The translations under genes were made by a program, and so were the position numbers. From positions 1 to 12,437 of the forward strand of contig WJLG01000105.1 in assembly GCA_014728685.1 (NCBI GenBank): a stretch of DNA of 12,437 bases, read 5' to 3'. This document shows, one piece after another, positions 6,308 through 12,437 of the stretch. Within the stretch, counting starts at the first letter, position 1. Each line of letters opens with the position of its first letter. The notes below the pieces were generated by a model. It was not told where the DNA came from and searched no databases. It worked only from the letters and a program-made list of their open reading frames with translations. This DNA is from Candidatus Falkowiibacteriota bacterium. Its GTDB lineage: Bacteria; Patescibacteriota; Patescibacteriia; Patescibacteriales; WJLG01.

Positions 6308-6341
6308 TATCCAAAAAACGCTCTTAAAGCGTTTCTGGATA
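6308..6341 (-). terminator. ftsZ terminator
   Basis: In the minus-strand RNA an AAACGCT/AGCGTTT stem with a UAAG loop runs into six U (6318-6313). An outer TATCCA/TGGATA pairing (6308-6313 with 6336-6341) can extend the hairpin but would compete with the U tail. It starts 4 bases after the ftsZ stop and separates the division operon from the downstream secreted-protein gene, perhaps with read-through. Confidence 0.75.
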
Positions 6342-6344
6342 TAT

Positions 6345-7577
6345 TTATTTCATTTTTTTCCGAATAAACGCCGGGATTCCCAATTCACCATCATCTTCTT
6401 CATTAACATTGTCAGCTTTTGGTGGCTCTTCTTGAGCGGCTTTTATGGAAGATATCTTATTTTTCTTATCCTCATTGTCCGGCTTACTATCTTCGCTTTT
6501 TGATTTTCCCAGATCGAACCAGGATTTCTTCGGAGCTTCTTCTTTTTTCTGCTCCTCTTTTAAGAAGTTGGAGGGAGTATAAGGTACATTGGCGGGTTTT
6601 TGTTGTCTGACCGCATCTCTGGCCTGGCCGTCAAAACCGGTAGCTACAACCGTTATCTTTATTTCATCTTTCAGCTTTTCATCTATGACCGCTCCAAAAA
6701 TTATCTTAGCATCGTCATCAGCCGAAGCGGTAATGGTCTTGGCTGCCTCTGAAACTTCATTCATACCCAGGTCGGTATCACCGGTGATAGTAAAGACTAC
6801 GCCTCTGGCTCCTTCTATCGACATATCCAGTAAAGGAGAATTGATAGCGGCCTTAGCGGCCTCGATCGCCCTATTCTCACCGGAAGCTTGGCCGATTCCC
6901 ATCAAAGCCGAGCCGGCGTTGGCCATAACGGCCTTAACATCGGCAAAGTCGGCATTGATAATGCCGGGAATAGTGATTATTTCAGCTATACCTTGGACGC
7001 CCTGGCGCAAAACATCATCAGCCACTGAAAAAGCTTCCAGAAGTGAAGTTTTTTTATCTATTATCTGTAGAAGTTTGTCATTATTAATAGTGATGATCGT
7101 ATCCACTTTGTCGGCCAATTCAGTAAAGCCTCTTTCAGCAATCGCTTTTCTTTGGCCGCCCTCAAAAGAAAAAGGTTTGGTGACCACAGCCACTGTCAAA
7201 GCCCCCAGATCCCTGGCAACTTCCGCCACTATGGGGGAAGCTCCAGTTCCCGTGCCACCGCCAAGACCGCAGGTAACAAAGACCATATCTGTGCCTTTTA
7301 ACATGTCCCTTATCTCATTTTGCGATTCTTCGGCCGCCTGGCGGCCCATCTCCGGATTCATACCGGCGCCTAAGCCTCTGGTAACTGTCTTGCCGATATG
7401 AAGTTTATGCTGAGCCTTATTGTAATGCAGGGCCTGAACATCGGTGTTGATGGCCACAAACTCAACCCCCCTTATACCTTTTTCTATCATCCTCTGAATG
7501 GCGCTGCCTCCGCCTCCTCCAACGCCAACCACCTTGATTTTGGCAAATGTCTCCACATTAGGTTTTACTTCAGCCAT
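6345..7577 (-). CDS. ftsZ: Cell division protein FtsZ
   Basis: FtsZ is a tubulin-like GTPase that polymerises into the Z-ring at midcell. The GTP-binding domain shows VGVGGGGGSAI (17-27), the tubulin signature GLGGGTGTG (104-112) and INTD (43-46). The T7 catalytic loop is NADFADV (208-214); Asp210 and Asp213 activate GTP hydrolysis in the adjacent subunit. The core ends near residue 325, followed by a charged, Lys/Glu/Asp-rich linker (about 335-395). The conserved C-terminal peptide is GIPAFIRKKMK (400-410), which binds FtsA in other bacteria. Length 410 is ordinary. It begins 9 bases after the ftsA stop, with no Shine-Dalgarno site, and is cotranscribed with ftsA. A TATAAT abutting the start codon lies in the spacer but is too close to serve this start. 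Confidence 0.98.
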   Translation of the reverse strand: MAEVKPNVETFAKIKVVGVGGGGGSAIQRMIEKGIRGVEFVAINTDVQALHYNKAQHKLHIGKTVTRGLGAGMNPEMGRQAAEESQNEIRDMLKGTDMVFVTCGLGGGTGTGASPIVAEVARDLGALTVAVVTKPFSFEGGQRKAIAERGFTELADKVDTIITINNDKLLQIIDKKTSLLEAFSVADDVLRQGVQGIAEIITIPGIINADFADVKAVMANAGSALMGIGQASGENRAIEAAKAAINSPLLDMSIEGARGVVFTITGDTDLGMNEVSEAAKTITASADDDAKIIFGAVIDEKLKDEIKITVVATGFDGQARDAVRQQKPANVPYTPSNFLKEEQKKEEAPKKSWFDLGKSKSEDSKPDNEDKKNKISSIKAAQEEPPKADNVNEEDDGELGIPAFIRKKMK

Positions 7578-7586
7578 ATTATAATA

Positions 7587-8849
7587 TTATTTTATAGTTA
7601 AATTTGATAAAAAATCTTTGATCTTGTTTATTGTTTTGTCAACCGTACCTTTGCCGCCGAAAAACGAGGCTCCGCCTTTCTTATCGGTCATAGAATCACC
7701 CCAAGCCACCAAGCCCAGCGAGGTCATATATTTCGGGTCATTGACCTTATCTATTAAAACATCGATATTCTTACTGGCTCCAATTGATACCGGCAAACGC
7801 AATTTTTCTTTGGCTACTTCTATTATACCGGCCAATTTAGCGCCACCTCCGGTCAAAACAGCTCCGGCTGGCAACATACCGGATCTGTCTATCTTATTCA
7901 GCTCCTCGTCAACCTTTTCAAATATTTCCTCCACTCGAGCTTGAATGATCTCGGCCACATATTTTTTTGATATATTCGTTATGTCATCATCAACGTCCTC
8001 TTCCTTGGCCAGATTGGAAATATCCACCTGATCCCGAGAGTTGAAATTGGCCGGATTCGCATTTCCATGTTCAAGTTTTACCCTATCGGCCAAATTTATC
8101 GGACAACGCAGACCAATAGCGATATCGGAAGTTATATGTTCCGAGCCCATGGGCAAGATGGCGGTATGAATGAGTCGGCCTTCTTCATAAACAGCCAATC
8201 CGGTAGTAGCCGCCCCTAAGGCGAGTACGGCCACACCCAAATCTTTCTGCTTGGAAGTCACAGCCGCCTCGGCCGCTGCTAAAGGAGAAAGTATCAGGTC
8301 CTCCACATCCATGCCGGTCCGATAGATCGATTTGGTCAAATTCTTCACTTGGCTGCTCATAGCCTGGATTATCAAAGCCTCGACTTCCAACCTGATACCG
8401 CTCATACCGACCGGATCCTTCACATCTTCTTGATTATCAACTGTATATTTGATCGGTATCACATGTAAGATCTCATAATTTGTAGGTACGCTCAAAGCCC
8501 TGGCGGCATCGATCGCTCTTTCCATATCATCTTGGCCGATCTCCCCGCTTGAACGCCCAACAGCCACCACGCCTTTACTGCATTCACACTTAATATAAGG
8601 ATCATTGATACTCACCCAAACATTATTGATCGGGACTCCGATCAATCTTTCCGCTTTTTCCAAAAGGGCAGAAATAGAAGAAGTGGCATCATCGATGCTT
8701 TTTATCACGCCTCTGCTTATACCTTCAGCCGGCACAGCTGTGGCACCGATTATTTGTATTTTCTCATCTTCCGGATTCATCCTTTGACCGACCACCAAAC
8801 GTATCTCTGTAGATCCGACATCCAAACCTGCTATTATATCTTCTTTCAT
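7587..8849 (-). CDS. ftsA: Cell division protein FtsA with an altered nucleotide-site motif
   Basis: FtsA is an actin-fold protein that tethers FtsZ filaments to the membrane and recruits later division proteins. Phosphate-1 motif AGLDVGSTEIR is at 7-17. The 1C/SHS2 domain, about 84-165, includes DPVGMSGIRLEVEA. The adenosine motif TGGGAKLAG is at 333-341. A basic amphipathic C-terminal helix (about 404-420) is the likely membrane anchor. The phosphate-2 motif is degenerate: residues 210-217 read ALGAATTGL, where E. coli FtsA has DIGGGTMDI, so the Asp at both ends and two Gly are lost. I checked these codons in the sequence, and the frame is intact on both sides, so this is not a frameshift. 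ATP hydrolysis may be weak or absent. The start at ATG 8849 is preceded by a purine-rich ribosome site (8870-8862) within a structured leader. It heads an operon with ftsZ. Confidence 0.96.
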   Translation of the reverse strand: MKEDIIAGLDVGSTEIRLVVGQRMNPEDEKIQIIGATAVPAEGISRGVIKSIDDATSSISALLEKAERLIGVPINNVWVSINDPYIKCECSKGVVAVGRSSGEIGQDDMERAIDAARALSVPTNYEILHVIPIKYTVDNQEDVKDPVGMSGIRLEVEALIIQAMSSQVKNLTKSIYRTGMDVEDLILSPLAAAEAAVTSKQKDLGVAVLALGAATTGLAVYEEGRLIHTAILPMGSEHITSDIAIGLRCPINLADRVKLEHGNANPANFNSRDQVDISNLAKEEDVDDDITNISKKYVAEIIQARVEEIFEKVDEELNKIDRSGMLPAGAVLTGGGAKLAGIIEVAKEKLRLPVSIGASKNIDVLIDKVNDPKYMTSLGLVAWGDSMTDKKGGASFFGGKGTVDKTINKIKDFLSNLTIK

Positions 8850-8858
8850 AATACTAAA

Positions 8859-8892
8859 TAGCCCTCCTCCCTAAAACGGGGCTAAAAGGCCC
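8859..8892 (-). promoter_or_regulatory. ftsA ribosome site inside two alternative hairpins
   Basis: The RNA just before ftsA carries GGAGGAGGG (8870-8862), the strongest Shine-Dalgarno-like run in the window, although 13 bases or so from the ATG. GCCC at 8882-8879 can pair either backward with GGGC (8892-8889, loop CUUUUA) or forward as TAGCCC with GGGCTA (8884-8879 with 8864-8859). The forward pairing traps part of the ribosome site. The two pairings exclude each other, so a translational switch is possible; that is inference. Confidence 0.45.
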
Positions 8893-8903
8893 TGATGAAT
8901 TAT

Positions 8904-8928
8904 AAATGTATAACTTTTTTATACATTT
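8904..8928 (-). repeat. Perfect 10-bp inverted repeat in the ftsA leader
   Basis: AAATGTATAA (8904-8913) and TTATACATTT (8919-8928) are exact complements separated by five bases. It lies a few bases downstream of the predicted ftsA transcription start. It could be an operator for a dimeric repressor or a weak A/U hairpin in the leader. It lacks the GC core and U tail of a terminator. Confidence 0.65.
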
Positions 8929-8938
8929 TCTACTTCCC

Positions 8939-8967
8939 ATTATACTATATATTTCTCAACTTGCCAA
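8939..8967 (-). promoter_or_regulatory. ftsA-ftsZ promoter
   Basis: On the minus strand, -35 TTGGCA (8967-8962), a 17-base spacer and a consensus -10 TATAAT (8944-8939) predict a start near 8932, about 80 bases before the ftsA ATG. The -35 box abuts the pilD stop codon, so the promoter uses nearly the whole gap after pilD. Confidence 0.78.
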
Positions 8968-8969
8968 CA

Positions 8970-9776
8970 TTATAACAAGCCCAAATACCATTGTAAAATG
9001 TCATTGGCGAAAAAAAGAGAGATGATCAACCCGACAGACAAGAAAATGCCGAACGGTAATTGGCTTTTTAAGGTTTTTTTCTTGCTTATAATAAGAAAAA
9101 TCCCTATTATCGAACCTATCCAATAAGCCAAAAGCAGAGCAATTACCAGGTGCCAGATATCAGCCAAAACCGCTCCCATAAAAACACCAAAACGAGCATC
9201 TCCGCCGCCTACCCAGCGCCCCCTCGAGATCAAGAATTGAAGCAAGAAAAAACCTCCTCCCAATAAGGCCGGGTAAAGAACTTCGGCCAAGGAATATCCT
9301 AAAAAAATATTCAAAGCCAAAACCAAGCAAATAGCCGGAATGATAATTCTGTCCGGAATTATCATCCAGCGCCAATCATACACCAAGATCGACATTGATG
9401 TGAAAATAACGAACCAATCCCTGGCTAAACTAATCATAAAGGGCAGATCACCTGACAATAGGACAACATCAGTGCCGAAAGACCCTATCCAATTCAAATA
9501 GAAAGCCAGCATAAAAAGCACTCCCAATATCGCCTCGACTATAGGATATTGCCAAGATATCGGCTTGCGGCAATTTCGGCACTTTCCTCTCAGAAATACG
9601 AAGCTTAATACCGGTATATTGTCATACCAAGATATCTTTTTTCGGCACTTAGGGCAGTATGACCTATCCCACATGCCCTCATTCTTATACAGACGCCAAA
9701 TAAAACAATTCAAAAAACTGCCCATTATCAAGCCGACACATAAAGACGCGGCCAAAAAAATATAGAACATCATCAT
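8970..9776 (-). CDS. pilD: Type IV prepilin peptidase (A24 aspartic peptidase)
   Basis: This integral membrane enzyme cleaves the leader of type IV prepilins and pseudopilins, and in many bacteria N-methylates the new N-terminus. GSFLNCFIWRL (19-29) opens the N-terminal domain. Cys41, 44, 66 and 69 (CPKC, CRNC) form the usual zinc-binding pairs, with PVLSF between them. The peptidase domain has Asp134 in YDWRWMIIPD and Asp193 in GGGDARFG, the GxGD catalytic motif. About eight hydrophobic segments span the 268 residues, normal for the full-length bifunctional form. The start ATG overlaps the glycosyltransferase stop in ATGA (9773-9776), implying translational coupling. Two further in-frame ATGs follow at once (9773 and 9770), so the exact start is uncertain by two codons. 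Confidence 0.96.
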   Translation of the reverse strand: MMMFYIFLAASLCVGLIMGSFLNCFIWRLYKNEGMWDRSYCPKCRKKISWYDNIPVLSFVFLRGKCRNCRKPISWQYPIVEAILGVLFMLAFYLNWIGSFGTDVVLLSGDLPFMISLARDWFVIFTSMSILVYDWRWMIIPDRIIIPAICLVLALNIFLGYSLAEVLYPALLGGGFFLLQFLISRGRWVGGGDARFGVFMGAVLADIWHLVIALLLAYWIGSIIGIFLIISKKKTLKSQLPFGIFLSVGLIISLFFANDILQWYLGLL

Positions 9777-10573
9777 ATCTTTTTATTAAAAAATTTATAC
9801 AAGCCCCTCAATATCTTAACACATATACTAAAAAAGAGGCTATGGTGCTTTTTTATATAGAGATCTTGAGAGTTGTAATATAATTCTTTTCTTTTTTTGC
9901 CGTCATCAAGACTGGCTCCGCCATAATGCAGTATCGTCGAATTCTCTAGCCTTTCCGCCCCCAGGCCGATATCAGCCAATCTTTTGCAAAGGTCCATATC
10001 TTCAAAATACATAAAAAAGTCTTCATCAAATCCATTCACTTTATCAAAATTTTCCCTGCTGATAGCAATGGCCGCCCCGCTTAACCACTCTATCTTTTTG
10101 CCTTCTCTCTCTCCCCTTTTTAACAATAAATTCTTAAGATCCAAAAACTCTCCATAAGCATACGCTTGTTCACTACCATCTGCTAAAACCAGTTTCGGGG
10201 CTACGATCCCGACATCGCTCTTATTTAATTTTGTTATCAATTCTTTGATATCAAAATGCTTGATCACGGTATCGCTATTCAAAAAAAATAAATATTCAGC
10301 GCTTGCTTTTGAAGCAGCCCGGTTATTGGCTCGGGCAAATCCATGGTTGTCATCATTGATCAAGAGCTTGATCTTGTCTTTGAAGCTGTACAAATTTTTT
10401 GTACTATCATCGCTCGAATCATTGTCTGCTACTATCACTTCAAATTCGTCTGATGGTAAATTTCGGTATATTGACTCTACGCATTTTTTTGTATAATTGC
10501 CACTATTGAAATTGACAATGATAAAAGATATCTTCTTTTTATCTTTATCTTTGGCGATCTTGGGTTGGTTCAT
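9773..10573 (-). CDS. Family 2 glycosyltransferase (rhamnosyltransferase-like)
   Basis: This is a predicted inverting GT-A transferase moving a sugar from a nucleotide sugar to a glycan acceptor at the inner face of the membrane. FIIVNFNSG (17-25) begins the nucleotide-binding fold. VADNDSSD (48-55) and NHGFARANN (76-84) are typical of the WbbL/RfbF-like branch. NSD at 99-101 is the metal-binding DxD equivalent. GFDEDFFMYFEDMDLCKR (181-198) contains the conserved ED and acceptor-side acidic residues (Glu191, Asp192, Asp194). The C-terminus (LFFSICVKILRGLYKFFNKK) is a hydrophobic-basic stretch that may sit on the membrane. Donor and acceptor sugars cannot be told from sequence alone. It starts 5 bases after the upstream ligase-like gene ends and overlaps pilD by four bases, so the three genes form one operon. 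Confidence 0.93.
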   Translation of the reverse strand: MNQPKIAKDKDKKKISFIIVNFNSGNYTKKCVESIYRNLPSDEFEVIVADNDSSDDSTKNLYSFKDKIKLLINDDNHGFARANNRAASKASAEYLFFLNSDTVIKHFDIKELITKLNKSDVGIVAPKLVLADGSEQAYAYGEFLDLKNLLLKRGEREGKKIEWLSGAAIAISRENFDKVNGFDEDFFMYFEDMDLCKRLADIGLGAERLENSTILHYGGASLDDGKKRKELYYNSQDLYIKKHHSLFFSICVKILRGLYKFFNKKI

Positions 10574-10578
10574 AATGT

Positions 10579-12437
10579 TTATTGATAATCTTCTTCTAAG
10601 GATAAGCTGCTCGCTTTATTATAGAACAACTCAGCCTTTTCGTCATGGCCAAGCATTTCATAGGATATTCCCAAATATTCATACATCTTTGCTTTTTCTT
10701 CTCGGATCAATCCTTTCTGCTTCTTGTAGCCCCGAATATCCAAATTTTCAGGCAATTTTTCCAAGCCTTTCTTCAAAATGTCTATAGCGCCCTCGTGATC
10801 TCCGGACCGCATTTTAAAGTATCCGAAAATCCTATACACAGCCGGAATGTCAGGATACCTCTCTATCAATCTCTCAAATTCCCTTTCTGCTTCTCGGCCA
10901 TGATCATAACCGAAATTAGTCAAAGCGGCTTTAGCTACGGCCAAACTCAATGAAAAGCTGTAATTGCGTTCCTTGGCCGGCAGATACTTGATCAAACGAT
11001 CAACGTCTTCTTTCATTGATTCATGGGCTTGACCCGAACTTATCTCCTCCAGACAATTGACCGATCGCAAAAAAAATTTATCTTTATATTGATCCATATA
11101 AGGATTCAATAATAAAGCTTTGGATATTTCCACTCGCGACGCCAGGCAATCATCTTTCTTTTTGGCTGAAAGCATAAAATGATGGTCTGCTCGTATAAAT
11201 TGTATATTGTGAAAATAAATTAAAATTCCGGAAAAGATCGCTAAGGATGATAATATCAAATATTTGGCCGGAGGCGATAAGATCACTTTGTATTCAATGA
11301 TCTTTTTATCTTGGTTCAAAAGACAAAACAGGATCGCTAAATATAAATAAAAGTAAACGTAGGAGGTTGTTAGGGAAAAGCTGAAAAGATTATTGATCAA
11401 ATAGGCTGTTAGGGATACGCTTATGGCTAAAACTAAAAATGAACGTTTGGATCCGAATGAACTTTTCAAATATCTGATCACTCTTAAAAAAATATAAGCC
11501 AAAAACGCACTCCAAATAAAAAGGTTCAAAAGACCAAACTGCATAACAGTATCCAGCACCACATTATGCGCCCTATCCGGCCAAATATAAAGGAACTCGA
11601 ACAAAGCCCAGTCCTTCTCATAATTACTGATATATTCATCTTGGATATTCTCCGGTCCATAGCCGAGGATCAATCTTTGCGGAGACATTTTACCGATGAT
11701 CTTCAAAGCGGTTTGCCAATATTCGAATCTCAAGCCAATAGAGCCTTCTTTTAAATTAAAAAAACTCTGCAAACGCTGATAAGCCAAAGGATCGCTAGGT
11801 AATGCTTTCGGCAATATCCCGCTAAATCCTATCAGGGATATAGAAGCAATTATGATAATGGTCGTTGATATGGACGCCAAAAAAGCCTTTTTTTTGCCTT
11901 TGATGTATAAAACGAATAAAATAAATAAAAAGGCGGATAAACAAAAGCCTATCCAGGCCGATCGGCTATAGGTCAAAAATAAGCAAATCATCTCAAGGAT
12001 GAATAAGGAAAGGAAAAACCAACGTTTACCTTCATGAAAGAACGAATAAACCGTCAAAGGGATCGCCATTATCAAAAAATGTCCAAAAAAATTCGGCTGG
12101 CCCAAAGTTGAGAATATCCTGCCTGTTTCTGAAGCCGGCTCTATCCAAAAAACAAAATCGATTGAAAAGAATTGCAGCAGGCCGTAAATACATGCGAACA
12201 GAACGGAAATATTGATCGCCCAGATGGCTCTTGATAATTTATTATCATTATTTATAATAAAATAGGCCAAAAGAAAGAACAATCCATAGTAAAACATGGT
12301 ATAAAACCCCTGGAAACGCTCATACCTCCCCCAAAAACCAAGATTTGCATCCGCAGACAACCAAGATGACAAAAACCAAGAAAGAATCAACAGGCCGGCC
12401 AGTAGGAAAGGAAAAGTGTCCCGGCGCATTCTTATGC
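10579..12437 (-). CDS. O-antigen ligase / Wzy-like membrane protein with C-terminal TPRs (5' end probably outside window)
   Basis: This is a predicted polytopic membrane glycosyl-polymer ligase or polymerase of the Wzy/WaaL/PglL superfamily, acting on lipid-linked sugars at the outer face. An ATG lies at 12429 (616 residues), but the frame stays open to the window edge. The first residues are already a membrane helix, and the conserved GRYERFQG (34-41) usually has more membrane segments before it, so the N-terminus is probably missing. About 10-11 hydrophobic helices are present. Landmarks are TLGQPNFFGHF (108-118), TYSRSAWIGF (153-162), GLRFEYW (232-238), LGYGPENI (255-262) and PDRAHNVVLD (284-293), with Arg and His residues placed as in the family's catalytic loop. 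After residue 410 the protein is soluble, with TPR-like helices at about 525-560 and 578-611. It leads an operon with a glycosyltransferase and pilD. Confidence 0.88.
   Translation of the reverse strand, partial: IRMRRDTFPFLLAGLLILSWFLSSWLSADANLGFWGRYERFQGFYTMFYYGLFFLLAYFIINNDNKLSRAIWAINISVLFACIYGLLQFFSIDFVFWIEPASETGRIFSTLGQPNFFGHFLIMAIPLTVYSFFHEGKRWFFLSLFILEMICLFLTYSRSAWIGFCLSAFLFILFVLYIKGKKKAFLASISTTIIIIASISLIGFSGILPKALPSDPLAYQRLQSFFNLKEGSIGLRFEYWQTALKIIGKMSPQRLILGYGPENIQDEYISNYEKDWALFEFLYIWPDRAHNVVLDTVMQFGLLNLFIWSAFLAYIFLRVIRYLKSSFGSKRSFLVLAISVSLTAYLINNLFSFSLTTSYVYFYLYLAILFCLLNQDKKIIEYKVILSPPAKYLILSSLAIFSGILIYFHNIQFIRADHHFMLSAKKKDDCLASRVEISKALLLNPYMDQYKDKFFLRSVNCLEEISSGQAHESMKEDVDRLIKYLPAKERNYSFSLSLAVAKAALTNFGYDHGREAEREFERLIERYPDIPAVYRIFGYFKMRSGDHEGAIDILKKGLEKLPENLDIRGYKKQKGLIREEKAKMYEYLGISYEMLGHDEKAELFYNKASSLSLEEDYQ

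Noticed and set aside
6589..7401. A 270-residue open frame on the plus strand opposite ftsZ
   Set aside because: It is the antisense shadow of an unmistakable ftsZ; its composition (Ser, Pro, Ala, Ile) is what reverse codons of ftsZ give, and no domain is visible.
7578..7583. TATAAT just before the ftsZ start as a private ftsZ promoter
   Set aside because: It abuts the ATG, so transcription would begin inside the coding region; the AT-rich spacer makes chance occurrence likely.
8196..8222. FtsA motif loss as a frameshift or pseudogene
   Set aside because: The frame is open throughout, and the flanking residues (LGVAV before and LAVYEEGRLIHT after) align in the same frame with normal FtsA.
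8904..8928. Inverted repeat before ftsA as the pilD terminator
   Set aside because: It has no GC core and no U tail in the minus direction, and lies downstream of the predicted ftsA promoter.

Overview
The window looks like chromosomal DNA of a Candidatus Patescibacteria / Candidate Phyla Radiation bacterium. This assignment is inferred from overall protein style, not computed. The signs are AT-rich DNA, very short intergenic gaps, few Shine-Dalgarno sites, a lone rplJ-rplL pair not followed by rpoB, a 58-residue ferredoxin, a DhnA-type class I aldolase, and secreted or membrane proteins of kinds I associate with Falkowbacteria-like genomes. No mobile element, CRISPR array, tRNA or rRNA is visible. 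All ten longer genes have intact reading frames inside the window; the first is cut by the left edge and the last probably by the right edge.

Layout. (1) 2-1057 (+): the C-terminal part of a coiled-coil plus beta-propeller-like protein, converging on rplL with one long palindromic terminator between them. (2) 2359-1106 (-): an rplJ promoter, an L10-type ribosomal-protein leader ending in an attenuator, rplJ, a structured intergenic spacer, and rplL. (3) 2381-2671 (+): a small single-cluster [4Fe-4S] ferredoxin with its own extended -10 promoter and terminator. (4) 4258-2681 (-) and 4342-5277 (+): divergent glycolytic genes gpmI and a class I fructose-bisphosphate aldolase. (5) 6291-5314 (-): an exported protein of unknown function with two tandem C-terminal repeats, converging on the aldolase gene across a shared terminator. 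(6) 8967-6308 (-): the ftsA-ftsZ cell-division operon with a good promoter, an elaborate leader and a terminator. (7) 12437-8970 (-): a tightly packed operon of an O-antigen-ligase/Wzy-like membrane protein with TPR tail, a family 2 glycosyltransferase, and prepilin peptidase PilD.

How the parts work together. The central block is housekeeping: ribosome stalk (L10, L7/L12), lower glycolysis (aldolase, phosphoglycerate mutase), an electron carrier, and septum assembly (FtsA, FtsZ). The right-hand block is cell-surface biology. The ligase, glycosyltransferase and prepilin peptidase sit together with spacings of 5 and -4 bases, which suggests glycan attachment to type IV pilin-like proteins; this is inference. 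The points most worth a second look are the FtsA nucleotide-site motif, which has lost its usual Asp and Gly residues, the ftsA leader with a 10-bp perfect inverted repeat and two mutually exclusive hairpins near the ribosome site, the L10 leader/attenuator, the acidic N-terminal extension of L7/L12, and the possible pilin-glycosylation operon.
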